Positions 7,909 through 16,513 of a stretch of 64,000 nt of DNA are shown here, piece after piece. Each line of letters opens with the position of its first letter. Within the stretch, counting starts at the first letter, position 1. The DNA comes from Streptomyces griseoviridis. Its GTDB lineage: Bacteria; Actinomycetota; Actinomycetes; Streptomycetales; Streptomycetaceae. The DNA lies in the NCBI RefSeq assembly GCF_005222485.1, contig NZ_CP029078.1:5545501-5609500 (forward strand). The letters run 5' to 3'. The notes under the pieces are model-generated. The model was not told the DNA's origin, did not search any database, and saw only the letters and a program-made list of their open reading frames with translations. A program made the translations under genes and the position numbers.

Positions 7909-10056
7909 TCAGGTGCTGGTGAGCACCACGAGTTGCCGGGTCGCCCTGGTCATCGCCACATAGCGGTCGACGGCGCCCTCGACGCCGGCGCCGAACGCGT
8001 CCGGGTCCACCAGGACGACCAGGTCGAACTCCAGGCCCTTCGCCAGTTCCGGCGTCAGCGACCGCACCCGGGGCGTTGGGCGGAACGTCGGATCGCCGAT
8101 CACGCACGCCACGCCCTCGGAGTGCGCGGCGAGCCACTCCGCCAGGACCGTGTCCCGGTCCGCGAGCGGCCCGTGGACGACGGGAAGGCCGCCGCCGCGG
8201 ATCGACGTCGGCACGTTGGCGTCCGGGATCGCGGCCCGGATGACCGGCTCGGCCTCCGCCATGACCTCTTCCGGTGTGCGGTAGTTGACGCTGAGGGACG
8301 CCACGTCGATCCGGTCGAACCCGACCCGTTCGAGCCGCTCCCGCCACGACTCGGTGAACCCGTGCCTGGCCTGGGCGCGGTCCCCGACGATGGTGAAGCT
8401 TCTGGACGGGCAGCGCAGCAGCAGCATCTGCCACTCGGCGTCCGTCAGCTCCTGCGCCTCGTCCACGACGACGTGCGCGAACGGGCCGGTGAGCGGCTCG
8501 GGGTCGGCGGCGGGCAGGGTGTTCTCGTCGACCAGGGTGTCTCGCAGGTCCTGCCCGTGCAGCATCGTCACCGCGCTCTCGCCGTCCGGGTCGGCGGCCA
8601 GCAGGTTGTCGATGACGCCGGACATCCGCTCGCGTTCGGCGGCGGCCGACGCCTTCTGCCTGCGCTGTCTGCGGGCCGACTCGGGGTCGCCGAGCCGCTG
8701 CCTGGCCGCGTCGAGGAACGGCAGGTCGGAGACGGTCCAGTTCTGCGGGTCGGCGCGTTGCAGGCGGCGCACCTCGTCGGGGCCGAGCCAGGGGGCGCAG
8801 CGGCGCAGATAGGCGGGCACCGACCACAGGTCGCCGACCAGGTCGGCCGCCTCGAGGAGCGGCCAGGCCCGGCCGAACGCCGTCCGCAGCTCCCGGTTGC
8901 CCAGCAGCGACCTGCGCAGCAGGGCGGCGGGCGCGTCGCCGTCGTGCTTGTCCATCAGGAGGATGAGCAGCTCCTCCCAGACCTGCTCGCGGGCCTCGTT
9001 GTGCGGGGTGCCGGGTTCCGCCGCGTCGAAGGCCACGGCCCAGTCGTCGGCGGTCAGCGGGATGTCGTTCCAGTGGGTGGTGACCGTCATGCCCTCGGCG
9101 GGCGGCTCCTCGTAGAAGCGGACGGCCGGTTCGATCGCCGTCACCAGCCGCGCGGACGCCTTCAGACGGGCCACCTCGGGGTCGGCCTCGGCCGCCGCGC
9201 GGGCGCCCTCGACGACGAGGTCGCGCAGGGTGCAGGTCTGCACGCCCTCCTCGCCGAGGCTGGGCAGGACGTCCGCCACGTACGCGAGGTAGGGCTGGTG
9301 CGGGCCGACGAACAGCACCCCGCCCTTGCGGTGCCCCAGGCGCGGGTCGGAGTAGAGCAGGTGCGCGGAGCGGTGCAGGGCGACGACGGTCTTGCCGGTG
9401 CCGGGACCGCCGTCGACGACGAGGGCGCCGCGCGAACCGGCGCGGATGATGGCGTCCTGGTCGGCCTGGATGGTGGCGAGCACGTCCCGCATCCGGGGCG
9501 AGCGGTCGCCGCCGAGGCTGGCGATGAAGGCGGACTGGTCGTCGAGGGCCGCGTGGTCCCTGAGGCCGTCGGCGGTGAACACCTCGTCCCAGTAGTCGCT
9601 GATCCGGCCGCGGGTCCAGCGGTAGCGGCGGCGGCTGGTCAGGCCCATCGGGTCGGCGTGGGTCGCCGCGAAGAACGGTTCGGCGGCGGGGGAGCGCCAG
9701 TCGAGCAGCAGCCTGCGGCCGGTGGCGTCGGTCAGGCCGAGCCGTCCGATGTACACCGGCTCCGAGGTGTCCGCGGGCACGATGTGGCCCAGGCAGAGAT
9801 CGAGGCCGAAACGGCGCAGGGCGCGCAGCCTGCCGGCCAGCCGGTGCACCTCCAGGTCCCGTTCCATCGCGCCCCTGCCGAGGCCGCCGGGCGCCCGCAG
9901 CGTGGCGTCGAGCCGCTCGGTCAGCTCGGCGACGGTCTGCGCGAGGCTCTCCGCGACGGCCTCGAAGTGCCGTTCGTCACGGGCGATCAGCGCCGGGTCC
10001 GCCTTGGCGGCGAGCCGCTCGGGCAGGTCGAACGCGCTGGTGGTCAAGGGGTTCAT
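7909..10056 (-). CDS. helR: HelR-like RNA polymerase-recycling ATPase (UvrD/HelD superfamily)
   Basis: 715 aa, superfamily 1 motor. Walker A GGPGTGKT lies near residue 217, the Walker B-like region is HVVVDEAQELTDAEW, motif IV-VI signatures are SVNYRTPEEV and LAKGLEFDLVVLVDPD, and it ends VAMTRATRQLVVLTS. The N-terminal coiled coil before the motor is the HelD hallmark that enters RNA polymerase channels. HelD-type proteins release stalled polymerase; the HelR subgroup of S. venezuelae also dislodges rifamycins and gives tolerance. The upstream inverted repeat matching the rifamycin-associated element argues for HelR over plain HelD or UvrD. A leader of about 160 bp separates that element from the ATG. 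Confidence 0.82.
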   Translation of the reverse strand: MNPLTTSAFDLPERLAAKADPALIARDERHFEAVAESLAQTVAELTERLDATLRAPGGLGRGAMERDLEVHRLAGRLRALRRFGLDLCLGHIVPADTSEPVYIGRLGLTDATGRRLLLDWRSPAAEPFFAATHADPMGLTSRRRYRWTRGRISDYWDEVFTADGLRDHAALDDQSAFIASLGGDRSPRMRDVLATIQADQDAIIRAGSRGALVVDGGPGTGKTVVALHRSAHLLYSDPRLGHRKGGVLFVGPHQPYLAYVADVLPSLGEEGVQTCTLRDLVVEGARAAAEADPEVARLKASARLVTAIEPAVRFYEEPPAEGMTVTTHWNDIPLTADDWAVAFDAAEPGTPHNEAREQVWEELLILLMDKHDGDAPAALLRRSLLGNRELRTAFGRAWPLLEAADLVGDLWSVPAYLRRCAPWLGPDEVRRLQRADPQNWTVSDLPFLDAARQRLGDPESARRQRRQKASAAAERERMSGVIDNLLAADPDGESAVTMLHGQDLRDTLVDENTLPAADPEPLTGPFAHVVVDEAQELTDAEWQMLLLRCPSRSFTIVGDRAQARHGFTESWRERLERVGFDRIDVASLSVNYRTPEEVMAEAEPVIRAAIPDANVPTSIRGGGLPVVHGPLADRDTVLAEWLAAHSEGVACVIGDPTFRPTPRVRSLTPELAKGLEFDLVVLVDPDAFGAGVEGAVDRYVAMTRATRQLVVLTST

Positions 10057-10216
10057 ACCGACGGCTCCGATCCGGGGCGGCGCCCGCGGAGACCGGCGCG
10101 CGCCCCGCGCGCTCCGGCGTCACGGAAGGATCCATCGACCGACAACAGCGCACGCACGTCGTGAGTCTCCCATTTTTCGTCATTCCTGGTCCGGGCCAGC
10201 GATTCTGCGTCACGAC

Positions 10217-10239
10217 GGGGGCCTTGCCGCAAGCCCCCC
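10217..10239 (-). promoter_or_regulatory. Rifamycin-associated-element-like inverted repeat
   Basis: On the helR strand the bases read GGGGGGCTTGCGGCAAGGCC and then CCC, an inverted repeat of GGGGCTTGC against GCAAGGCCCC. From memory this is the 19-bp rifamycin-associated element found before rifamycin-inactivating genes and helR in actinomycetes. It stands 161 bp before the helR start in a 251-bp gap. Confidence 0.7.
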
Positions 10240-10307
10240 GGTGCGCTATACGTTGAGAGTGGCAAGGGGCGCGCTCCTTGCCTTTTCTCATGCCCTCGCC
10301 CGGTCGC

Positions 10308-11474
10308 TCAGGGCGCGCTGTGCCAGACCACCGACATGTAGGCGCCGAGGTAGGCGGAGCCGCCGACGGCCGCCGTCAGGACGAGGGCGCGGTGGCGCCG
10401 GGAGGCGCGGGCGAGGTGCAGGGCGAGCGGCAGCAGCAGCGGGAAGCCCGGCATCAGGAAGCGGGCGCGCGGGAAGTAGACGCCACCGCTGCCCAGCACG
10501 ATGACCAGCAGCACCCCCGTGAAGACGAGCAGCGGCAGCGGCTGCCGGTCCGCGACCGCCAGCCCGAACAGCACCGCGGACACCAGCAGCGTGCCCGTCA
10601 CGACCAGCAGGAACAGCTGCGGTGTCGGGTCGTGGGCGAGCAGCTCACGGAACCGGCGCAGGGTCTCCACCCCGCCGTCCAGGTCGTTGCGCCACAGCCG
10701 TTGCACGGCGAAGTAGCCGTCCCAGCGGCCGAGGCGCAGCGCCACCCAGCCGACGTACCCGCACCAGCCGAGCGGCGCGAGGACGACGGCGCCGAGCAGC
10801 CGCGGGTCGCGGGGGCGCCGGCGCAGCCGCCACAGCGCCCAGACGGCCACCGCCGCGGCCACCGCCACGCCGGTCGGGCGGGTGAGACCGGCCAGGCAGG
10901 CCAGGGCCGCCGCGGTGAGCGGGCGGTCGGTCAGGGCGGCGTACAGCGCCCACGCGGCGAACGCCGTGAACAGCGACTCGGTGTACCCCATCCACTGCAC
11001 GGGCCCGACCGGCAGCGCGGCCCACAGCACGGTGACGATGATCCCGACCCGGCGCCCGTACAGCCGGTCGCCGACCGCGAAGACCCCCCACGCGGCGGCC
11101 ACCGACGCGGCCACGGCGATGGCCAGGCCGACCGAGGCGCGGGAGCCGGGCGTGACGGCCGCGACCGCCTTCGTCAGATACGGGTAGAGCGGGAAGAACG
11201 CCAGGTTGTTCGAGGAGCGGGCGGTGCCCAGGGTGTGCGCGTAGCCGTGGTCGGCGATGCCGAGGTACCAGTCGGCGTCCCACTTGGTCGCCAGGATCGG
11301 CCAGACGCCGTGGTGGCGCCGGTGCGCCCAGAGGCCGAGCAGGGCCAGTCCGAGGCCGCGCACGCCGAGGTAGGCGAGGAGCGCGGGGGCGGCGCGGCGG
11401 AGGGGGTGGCACGGTGGCGGGCCGGCGGGCGCGGCGGTCGCGCGGGGTGTCGGCCGGAAGGCGGTCGTGGACAC
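10308..11474 (-). CDS. PIG-V-like integral membrane glycosyltransferase
   Basis: 388 aa, about ten hydrophobic segments. After a short cytoplasmic start comes WPILATKWDADWYLGIADHGY, an acidic first-loop motif typical of GT-C/PIG-V type mannosyltransferases that use lipid-linked sugar, then AFFPLYPYLTKAV and WMGYTESLFTAFAAWALY. It probably transfers a sugar, perhaps mannose, to an extracytoplasmic acceptor; donor and acceptor are unknown. The GTG at 11474 follows CTGGAG at good spacing. No other glycosylation gene is adjacent. Its leader (11475-11637) contains a hairpin GGCCCTCCC / GGGAGGGGCC near 11572-11601. Confidence 0.75.
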   Translation of the reverse strand: MSTTAFRPTPRATAAPAGPPPCHPLRRAAPALLAYLGVRGLGLALLGLWAHRRHHGVWPILATKWDADWYLGIADHGYAHTLGTARSSNNLAFFPLYPYLTKAVAAVTPGSRASVGLAIAVAASVAAAWGVFAVGDRLYGRRVGIIVTVLWAALPVGPVQWMGYTESLFTAFAAWALYAALTDRPLTAAALACLAGLTRPTGVAVAAAVAVWALWRLRRRPRDPRLLGAVVLAPLGWCGYVGWVALRLGRWDGYFAVQRLWRNDLDGGVETLRRFRELLAHDPTPQLFLLVVTGTLLVSAVLFGLAVADRQPLPLLVFTGVLLVIVLGSGGVYFPRARFLMPGFPLLLPLALHLARASRRHRALVLTAAVGGSAYLGAYMSVVWHSAP

Positions 11475-11637
11475 GGCGGCGGCTCCAGGGCGGGCTCGAC
11501 GGGGACGTTGCCGTCCCACGGTTGCCCGGCGGCCCGGGGCAGACGTGGACCCCCGGTCAAGGGCCCCTCCCAATTCACCCGTTGGGGTGGCAGGGAGGGC
11601 CTCACCGACGGCCGCCGTCCCGACCCCGCGACGAGTC

Positions 11638-11675
11638 GGGGCCGGGCCGGGGCGTGCAAGCCCCGGCCCGGCCCC
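11638..11675. terminator. Perfect 16-bp hairpin terminator after the phosphosugar mutase gene
   Basis: GGGGCCGGGCCGGGGC and its exact complement flank a 6-nt loop (GTGCAA). It lies just downstream of the mutase stop and before the leader of the membrane glycosyltransferase gene, so it separates the two leftward units. Confidence 0.85.
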
Positions 11676-11709
11676 CGCGTCGACGGTTCTTCCGGTGCCC
11701 GCCCGCCGG

Positions 11710-13341
11710 TCAGATCCCGGCGGCGGCCGACAGGTCCCGCTTGACGGCGGCCAGCAGTTCGGCGCCCCGGGCGCGGGCCGCGGGCAGCTCGGCGTGCGAG
11801 CCGACCGGGACGACGACCTCCAGGTAGCACTTCAGCTTCGGCTCGGTGCCCGACGGGCGGACGATGACCCGGGCGCCGTCGAGGGTGTACCGCAGCCCGT
11901 CGGTGGGCGGCAGGGTCCCGGTGCCCCGGCTGAGGTCCTCGGCGCGGGTCACGGCGAGCCCCGCGAGCGCCGTCGGGGGCCGCTCGCGCAGCCGCCGCAT
12001 GGCGTCGGAGATCACCGACAGGTCCGCCACCCGCACCGACAACTGGTCGGTGGCGTGCAGCCCGTGCGTGACGGCGAGATCGTCGAGCAGGTCGAGCAGG
12101 GTGCGGCCCGCCTCCTTCAGCTCGGACGCCAGCTCGGCCAGGAGCAGCGCCGCCGTGATGCCGTCCTTGTCGCGGACGCCCTCCGGGTCGACGCAGTACC
12201 CGAGGGCCTCCTCGTACCCGTAGCGCAGCCCCTCGACCCGGGCGATCCACTTGAAGCCGGTGAGGGTCTCCTCGTACGGCAGCCCGGCCCGCTCCGCGAT
12301 CCGGCCGAGCAGCGACGACGACACGATGGACTCGGCGAACGTGCCGACCGCGCCGCGCCGCACCAGGTGCGCGGCGAGCAGCGCGCCCACCTCGTCGCCG
12401 CGCAGCATCCGCCAGCCGTCGCCGTCCGCGACGGCCGCGGCGCAGCGGTCGGCGTCCGGGTCGTTGGCGATGACGAGGTCGGGGCGGGTCTCGCGGGCCT
12501 GCGCGAAGGCCAGGTCCATGGCCCCCGGCTCCTCCGGGTTGGGGAAGGCGACGGTCGGGAAGTCCGGGTCGGGCTCGGCCTGTTCGGCGACGAGCACCGG
12601 CGCCGGGAACCCGGCCCGCGCGAACGCGGCCAGCAGGGTGTCCTTGCCGACGCCGTGCATCGCCGTGTAGACGGTCCGCGCGGTGCGCGGCGAACCGGCG
12701 GCCAGCACCGCGTCGGTCCTGGCCAGATAGGCGTCGAGGACGGAGTCGTCGAGGATCTCCCAGCCGTCCTCGGGGCGCGGCACGTCGTGCAGCGACGCGA
12801 CGGCGTCGATCTCGGCGGCGATCTCCGCGTCGGCGGGCGGCACGATCTGCGAGCCGTCGCCGAGGTAGACCTTGTAGCCGTTGTCCCGGGGCGGGTTGTG
12901 GCTCGCGGTGACCTCCACGCCGGCGACCGCGCCGAGGTGGCGTATCGCGAAGGCGAGCACCGGGGTGGGCAGCGGCCGGGGCAGGACGGCGGCGCGCAGC
13001 CCCGCGCCGGTCATCACGGCGGCGGTGTCGCGGGCGAAGTCGGCGGACTTGTGCCGGGCGTCGTAGCCGATCACGACGAGCCCGTCGCCCTGGCCCCCCG
13101 CACGCAGGTGGGCGGCGAGCCCGGCTGCGGCCCTGATGACGACGGAACGGTTCATCCGCATCGGCCCCGCGCCCAGCTCACCGCGCAGCCCGGCGGTGCC
13201 GAACTGGAGGGTGCCGGCGAACCGCTCGGCCAGTTCCGCGTCGTCCCCGGCCTTGATGAGGGCGGCCAGCTCCCCCCGGGTGTCCGGGTCGGGGTCCTCG
13301 TCGAGCCAGGCCTGCGCCCGCGCGATGAGTTCGTCGTGCAC
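11710..13341 (-). CDS. Phospho-sugar mutase (phosphopentomutase / phosphoglucomutase type)
   Basis: 543 aa, alpha-D-phosphohexomutase superfamily. The phospho-serine loop is TASHNPPRDNGYKVY, the metal-binding loop DPDADR, the sugar-specificity loop YEEALGY, and the phosphate-binding end RPSGTEPKLK. It lies 41 bp after the purine nucleoside phosphorylase gene on the same strand. It may therefore convert the ribose-1-phosphate released there to ribose-5-phosphate, as PGM2-type enzymes do. Annotation as phosphomannomutase is common, but context favours a pentose or dual role. The GTG start follows GGAGG. Confidence 0.88.
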   Translation of the reverse strand: MHDELIARAQAWLDEDPDPDTRGELAALIKAGDDAELAERFAGTLQFGTAGLRGELGAGPMRMNRSVVIRAAAGLAAHLRAGGQGDGLVVIGYDARHKSADFARDTAAVMTGAGLRAAVLPRPLPTPVLAFAIRHLGAVAGVEVTASHNPPRDNGYKVYLGDGSQIVPPADAEIAAEIDAVASLHDVPRPEDGWEILDDSVLDAYLARTDAVLAAGSPRTARTVYTAMHGVGKDTLLAAFARAGFPAPVLVAEQAEPDPDFPTVAFPNPEEPGAMDLAFAQARETRPDLVIANDPDADRCAAAVADGDGWRMLRGDEVGALLAAHLVRRGAVGTFAESIVSSSLLGRIAERAGLPYEETLTGFKWIARVEGLRYGYEEALGYCVDPEGVRDKDGITAALLLAELASELKEAGRTLLDLLDDLAVTHGLHATDQLSVRVADLSVISDAMRRLRERPPTALAGLAVTRAEDLSRGTGTLPPTDGLRYTLDGARVIVRPSGTEPKLKCYLEVVVPVGSHAELPAARARGAELLAAVKRDLSAAAGI

Positions 13342-13382
13342 GTCGGTTCAACCTCCGGTAGAGATCTCTGGGGGACGGACCG

Positions 13383-14207
13383 TCAGATCCGCTGGAGCAC
13401 CTGGGCCAGCAGGGACCCCATCCGGGTGGCGGAGTCCCGACCGGCCTGGAGCACCTCCTCGTGGTTCAGCGGCTCGCCGGTCATCCCGGCCGCGAGGTTC
13501 GTCACCAGCGAGATGCCCAGCACCTCGGCGCCCGCCTCACGCGCGGCGATGGCTTCGAGGACGGTGGACATGCCCACCAGGTCCGCGCCGATCACCCGGG
13601 CCATCCGGATCTCGGCGGGCGTCTCGTAGTGCGGCCCGGGGAACTGGGCGTAGACGCCCTCCTCCAGGCTGCTGTCGACCTCCTTGCACAGCGCCCGCAG
13701 CCGCGGCGAGTACAGGTCGGTCAGGTCCACGAAGTTCGCGCCGACGATCGGCGAGGTCGCCGTCAGGTTGATGTGGTCGCTGATCAGCACCGGCTGTCCC
13801 GGCCGCATGCCGTCACGGAGCCCGCCGCAGCCGTTGGTCAGCACGACCGTCTTGCAGCCGGCGGCGACGGCGGTGCGCACGCCGTGCGCGACGGCGGCCA
13901 CCCCGCGGCCCTCGTAGTAGTGGGTGCGGCCGAGGAAGACCAGCGCCCGCTTGTCACCGGTGCGGTACGAGCGGATCCGGCCGCCGTGCCCCTGCACGGC
14001 GGGGGGCGGGAAGCCGGGCAGCTCGGTGACCGCGAAGTCGGCCTCGGGCTCGCCGAGTCCGTCCACGGCGGGAGCCCAGCCGGAGCCCATCACGAGGGCG
14101 ACGTCGTGGGTCTCGGCGCCGGTCAGTTCGCGCAGGCGGGCGGCGGCCGCGTCGGCGGCGCCGTAGGGGTCGCCCTGGATGTCGTCCGGAAGAAGAGATG
14201 CGTTCAC
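13383..14207 (-). CDS. Purine nucleoside phosphorylase (trimeric, PNP class II)
   Basis: 274 aa. Cleaves purine nucleosides with phosphate to base and (deoxy)ribose-1-phosphate. Signatures: VMGSGWAP for phosphate binding, [35 protein letters not shown], and [15 protein letters not shown] with the purine-site Asn. The GTG at 14207 gives the family N-terminus. A CTACGCGCGTAG palindrome starts 25 bp before it, matching the one before deoC. First gene of a two-gene operon with the mutase, so both sugar-phosphate products of nucleoside breakdown have an enzyme within this window. Confidence 0.92.
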   Translation of the reverse strand: MNASLLPDDIQGDPYGAADAAAARLRELTGAETHDVALVMGSGWAPAVDGLGEPEADFAVTELPGFPPPAVQGHGGRIRSYRTGDKRALVFLGRTHYYEGRGVAAVAHGVRTAVAAGCKTVVLTNGCGGLRDGMRPGQPVLISDHINLTATSPIVGANFVDLTDLYSPRLRALCKEVDSSLEEGVYAQFPGPHYETPAEIRMARVIGADLVGMSTVLEAIAAREAGAEVLGISLVTNLAAGMTGEPLNHEEVLQAGRDSATRMGSLLAQVLQRI

Positions 14208-14232
14208 GGCGTTGAGGGTAGCCGCTTTCCGC

Positions 14233-14244
14233 CTACGCGCGTAG
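14233..14244. promoter_or_regulatory. 12-bp palindrome CTACGCGCGTAG upstream of the phosphorylase gene
   Basis: Identical to the palindrome at 6742-6753 before deoC; the flanks also agree in part (ATCTACGCGCGTAG in one orientation at both). Its place 25 bp before a start codon suits a repressor operator. The DeoR protein at 16514 is a local candidate binder; that link is inference. Confidence 0.6.
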
Positions 14245-14318
14245 ATGACAGAGCTCACGGGTTGGCGATCGTTGTCTTGTCGTTTCCGACGAAACCTGTG
14301 GGACGGGCGGCGCCCGGG

Positions 14319-14756
14319 TCAGCAGGGGCGCTTGCGCAGCTCCATCACGTAGTCGTGCGGGGCGCCCGCCGACTCCGCCGCGTCGGCGATCTCCCCGAGG
14401 TAGCGGGCCGAGGGCAGGCCGCCCTCGTAGCCGTTGAGGACGTACGCCCAGGCCGGCTCCTCGCCCTCCAGGGTGTGCGCCCGCACCCGCGCCCTGCGGT
14501 AGATGTCCAGGCCGACGCCCTCCCACCGGTCGAGGGACTCCTCGTCGGCGGGCGCCAGGTCGTACAGGGCGACGAAGACCTGCGACAGCGGGTCCTCGAC
14601 CAGCGTCGCCAGCGCGCCCTCCCACCCCATGTGCTCGCCCCCGAAGGTCAGCCGCCACCCGTTCAGCCAGCCGGTGGCGCGCATCGGCGAGTGCGGGGCG
14701 CGGCGGGTCATCAGCCGCGCGTCGAGGTTGCCGGCGTACGCGGCGTAGAGCGACAT
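14319..14756 (-). CDS. Gamma-glutamylcyclotransferase-fold (AIG2-like) protein
   Basis: 145 aa with the fold signature YAAYAGNL at the start, the later WEGVGLDIYRR and a conserved Tyr/Gly-rich end (YVLNGYEGGLPSARYLGEIADAA). GGCT enzymes cyclise gamma-glutamyl compounds to 5-oxoproline; the substrate of this subgroup is unknown. Monocistronic, divergent from the flavoprotein gene at 14899. Confidence 0.78.
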   Translation of the reverse strand: MSLYAAYAGNLDARLMTRRAPHSPMRATGWLNGWRLTFGGEHMGWEGALATLVEDPLSQVFVALYDLAPADEESLDRWEGVGLDIYRRARVRAHTLEGEEPAWAYVLNGYEGGLPSARYLGEIADAAESAGAPHDYVMELRKRPC

Positions 14757-14898
14757 GGCTCCGAGGGTACGGCAGTCGGCTCACCCGTCCCTCCCGTCGC
14801 ACCGGGGGCGGCGCGGACCTGCCCGGAGGAGCCCTTCGCGGGCCCCGCGCGTCGCCCGCGCGGCCCCCGTGCGGTGTCACCTTGAAGGGTGCGGGACA

Positions 14899-16347
14899 AT
14901 GGGGTACGTGACTCGGATCGTGATCATCGGCGGCGGACCTGGCGGATACGAAGCGGCGCTGGTGGCCGCGCAGCTCGGCGCGGAGGTGACCGTCGTCGAC
15001 TGCGACGGCCTCGGCGGGGCGTCGGTACTGACCGACTGCGTCCCGTCGAAGACCCTCATCGCCACCGCGGAGGTGATGACGACCTTCGACTCCTCCTACG
15101 AGGAGCTGGGCATCATCGTCGCCGACGACACCCCGCCCGCCGAGCAGGCGGCCCGGGTGGTCGGCGTCGACCTGGGCAAGGTCAACCGACGGGTGAAGCG
15201 GCTCGCGCTCGCCCAGTCCCACGACATCACCGCGTCCGTCACCCGGGCGGGCGCCCGCGTCATGCGCGGCCGGGGGCGGCTTGAGGGCATGCAGTCCCTC
15301 GACGGCTCCCGCAAGGTCGTCGTCACCGCCGCCGACGGCAGCGAGGAGACCCTCGTCGCCGACGCCGTCCTGATCGCCACCGGCGCCCACCCCCGCGAGG
15401 TCCCCGACGCGCAGCCGGACGGCGAGCGCATCCTCAACTGGACCCAGGTCTACGACCTCACCGAGCTGCCCGAGGAACTGATCGTCGTCGGCTCCGGTGT
15501 CACCGGCGCCGAGTTCGCCGGCGCCTACCAGGCCCTCGGCTCTAAGGTCACCCTCGTCTCCTCCCGCGACCGGGTGCTGCCCGGCGAGGACCCGGACGCC
15601 GCCGCCGTCCTGGAGGACGTCTTCCGCCGCCGCGGCATGAACGTCATGGCCCGCTCCCGGGCCGCGGCCGCCAAGCGGGTCGGCGACCGGGTCGAGGTCA
15701 CCCTCGCCGACGGGCGGGTCATCACCGGCTCGCACTGCCTGATGGCCGTCGGCGCCATCCCCAACAGCGAGGGGCTCGGCCTGGAGGAGGCCGGCGTCAA
15801 GGTCCGCGACTCGGGCCACATCTGGACCGACAAGGTCTCCCGCACCACCGCGCCCGGCGTGTACGCGGCCGGCGACGTCACCGGCGTCTTCGCGCTGGCG
15901 TCCGTCGCCGCCATGCAGGGACGTATCGCCATGTACCACTTCCTGGGCGACGCGGTGGCCCCGCTCAACCTCAAGACGGTCTCCTCGAACGTCTTCACCG
16001 ACCCCGAGATCGCCACCGTCGGCTTCACCCAGGCCGACGTCGACGCCGGCCGGATCGACGCCCGGGTCGTCAAACTGCCGCTGCTGCGCAACCCGCGCGC
16101 CAAGATGCAGGGCATCAGGGACGGCTTCGTCAAGCTGTTCGCCCGCCCCGGCACCGGCATCGTCGTCGGCGGCGTGGTCGTCGCGCCGCGCGCCTCGGAA
16201 CTGATCCATCCGATCTCGATCGCCGTCGACAACAACCTGACGGTCGAACAGATCGCGAACGCGTTCACCGTCTACCCGTCTCTTTCGGGGTCGATCGCCG
16301 AGGTCGCGCGACAGCTGCACACCCGCAAGACCGCGGGCGAGGTCTGA
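14899..16347 (+). CDS. lpdA: NAD(P)H-quinone dehydrogenase, LpdA type (flavoprotein disulfide reductase family)
   Basis: 482 aa. FAD-binding GGGPGGYEA at the start, NAD-binding VVGSGVTGAEFAGAY and second FAD motif GVYAAGDVTGVFALASVAAMQGRIA. It is not a true dihydrolipoamide dehydrogenase: the redox CxxxxC is GASVLTDC, with only the second Cys, and the C-terminal His-Glu pair is replaced (VYPSLSGS). This pattern equals M. tuberculosis LpdA (Rv3303c), which reduces quinones. GAAGGG precedes the ATG; a GTG at 14908 is also possible. Confidence 0.88.
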   Translation: MGYVTRIVIIGGGPGGYEAALVAAQLGAEVTVVDCDGLGGASVLTDCVPSKTLIATAEVMTTFDSSYEELGIIVADDTPPAEQAARVVGVDLGKVNRRVKRLALAQSHDITASVTRAGARVMRGRGRLEGMQSLDGSRKVVVTAADGSEETLVADAVLIATGAHPREVPDAQPDGERILNWTQVYDLTELPEELIVVGSGVTGAEFAGAYQALGSKVTLVSSRDRVLPGEDPDAAAVLEDVFRRRGMNVMARSRAAAAKRVGDRVEVTLADGRVITGSHCLMAVGAIPNSEGLGLEEAGVKVRDSGHIWTDKVSRTTAPGVYAAGDVTGVFALASVAAMQGRIAMYHFLGDAVAPLNLKTVSSNVFTDPEIATVGFTQADVDAGRIDARVVKLPLLRNPRAKMQGIRDGFVKLFARPGTGIVVGGVVVAPRASELIHPISIAVDNNLTVEQIANAFTVYPSLSGSIAEVARQLHTRKTAGEV

Positions 16348-16513
16348 CGGCCTGAACCGACTCCCCGCTGGTCACGGTGAGTTGTCGAGCATGCGTGCGG
16401 CATAGTCGGGCCGGATCGGCCTTATACCACCTGACGTGCCACGGTGCGAACAACTTCGGTTATCCGGCGCATACTGCTGAAAGCAGACGGTCGTTGGGGT
16501 TACTGTCAGTTTC

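Noticed and set aside
11475..11637. Possible riboswitch in the leader of the membrane glycosyltransferase gene (GGGCAACCGTGG stretch)
   Set aside because: Only a short resemblance to a SAM-type core; the other helices and conserved bases are not found.
14233..16320. Open frame of about 695 codons antisense to the LpdA-type gene
   Set aside because: Same GC shadow; the sense frame has clear FAD/NAD motifs.
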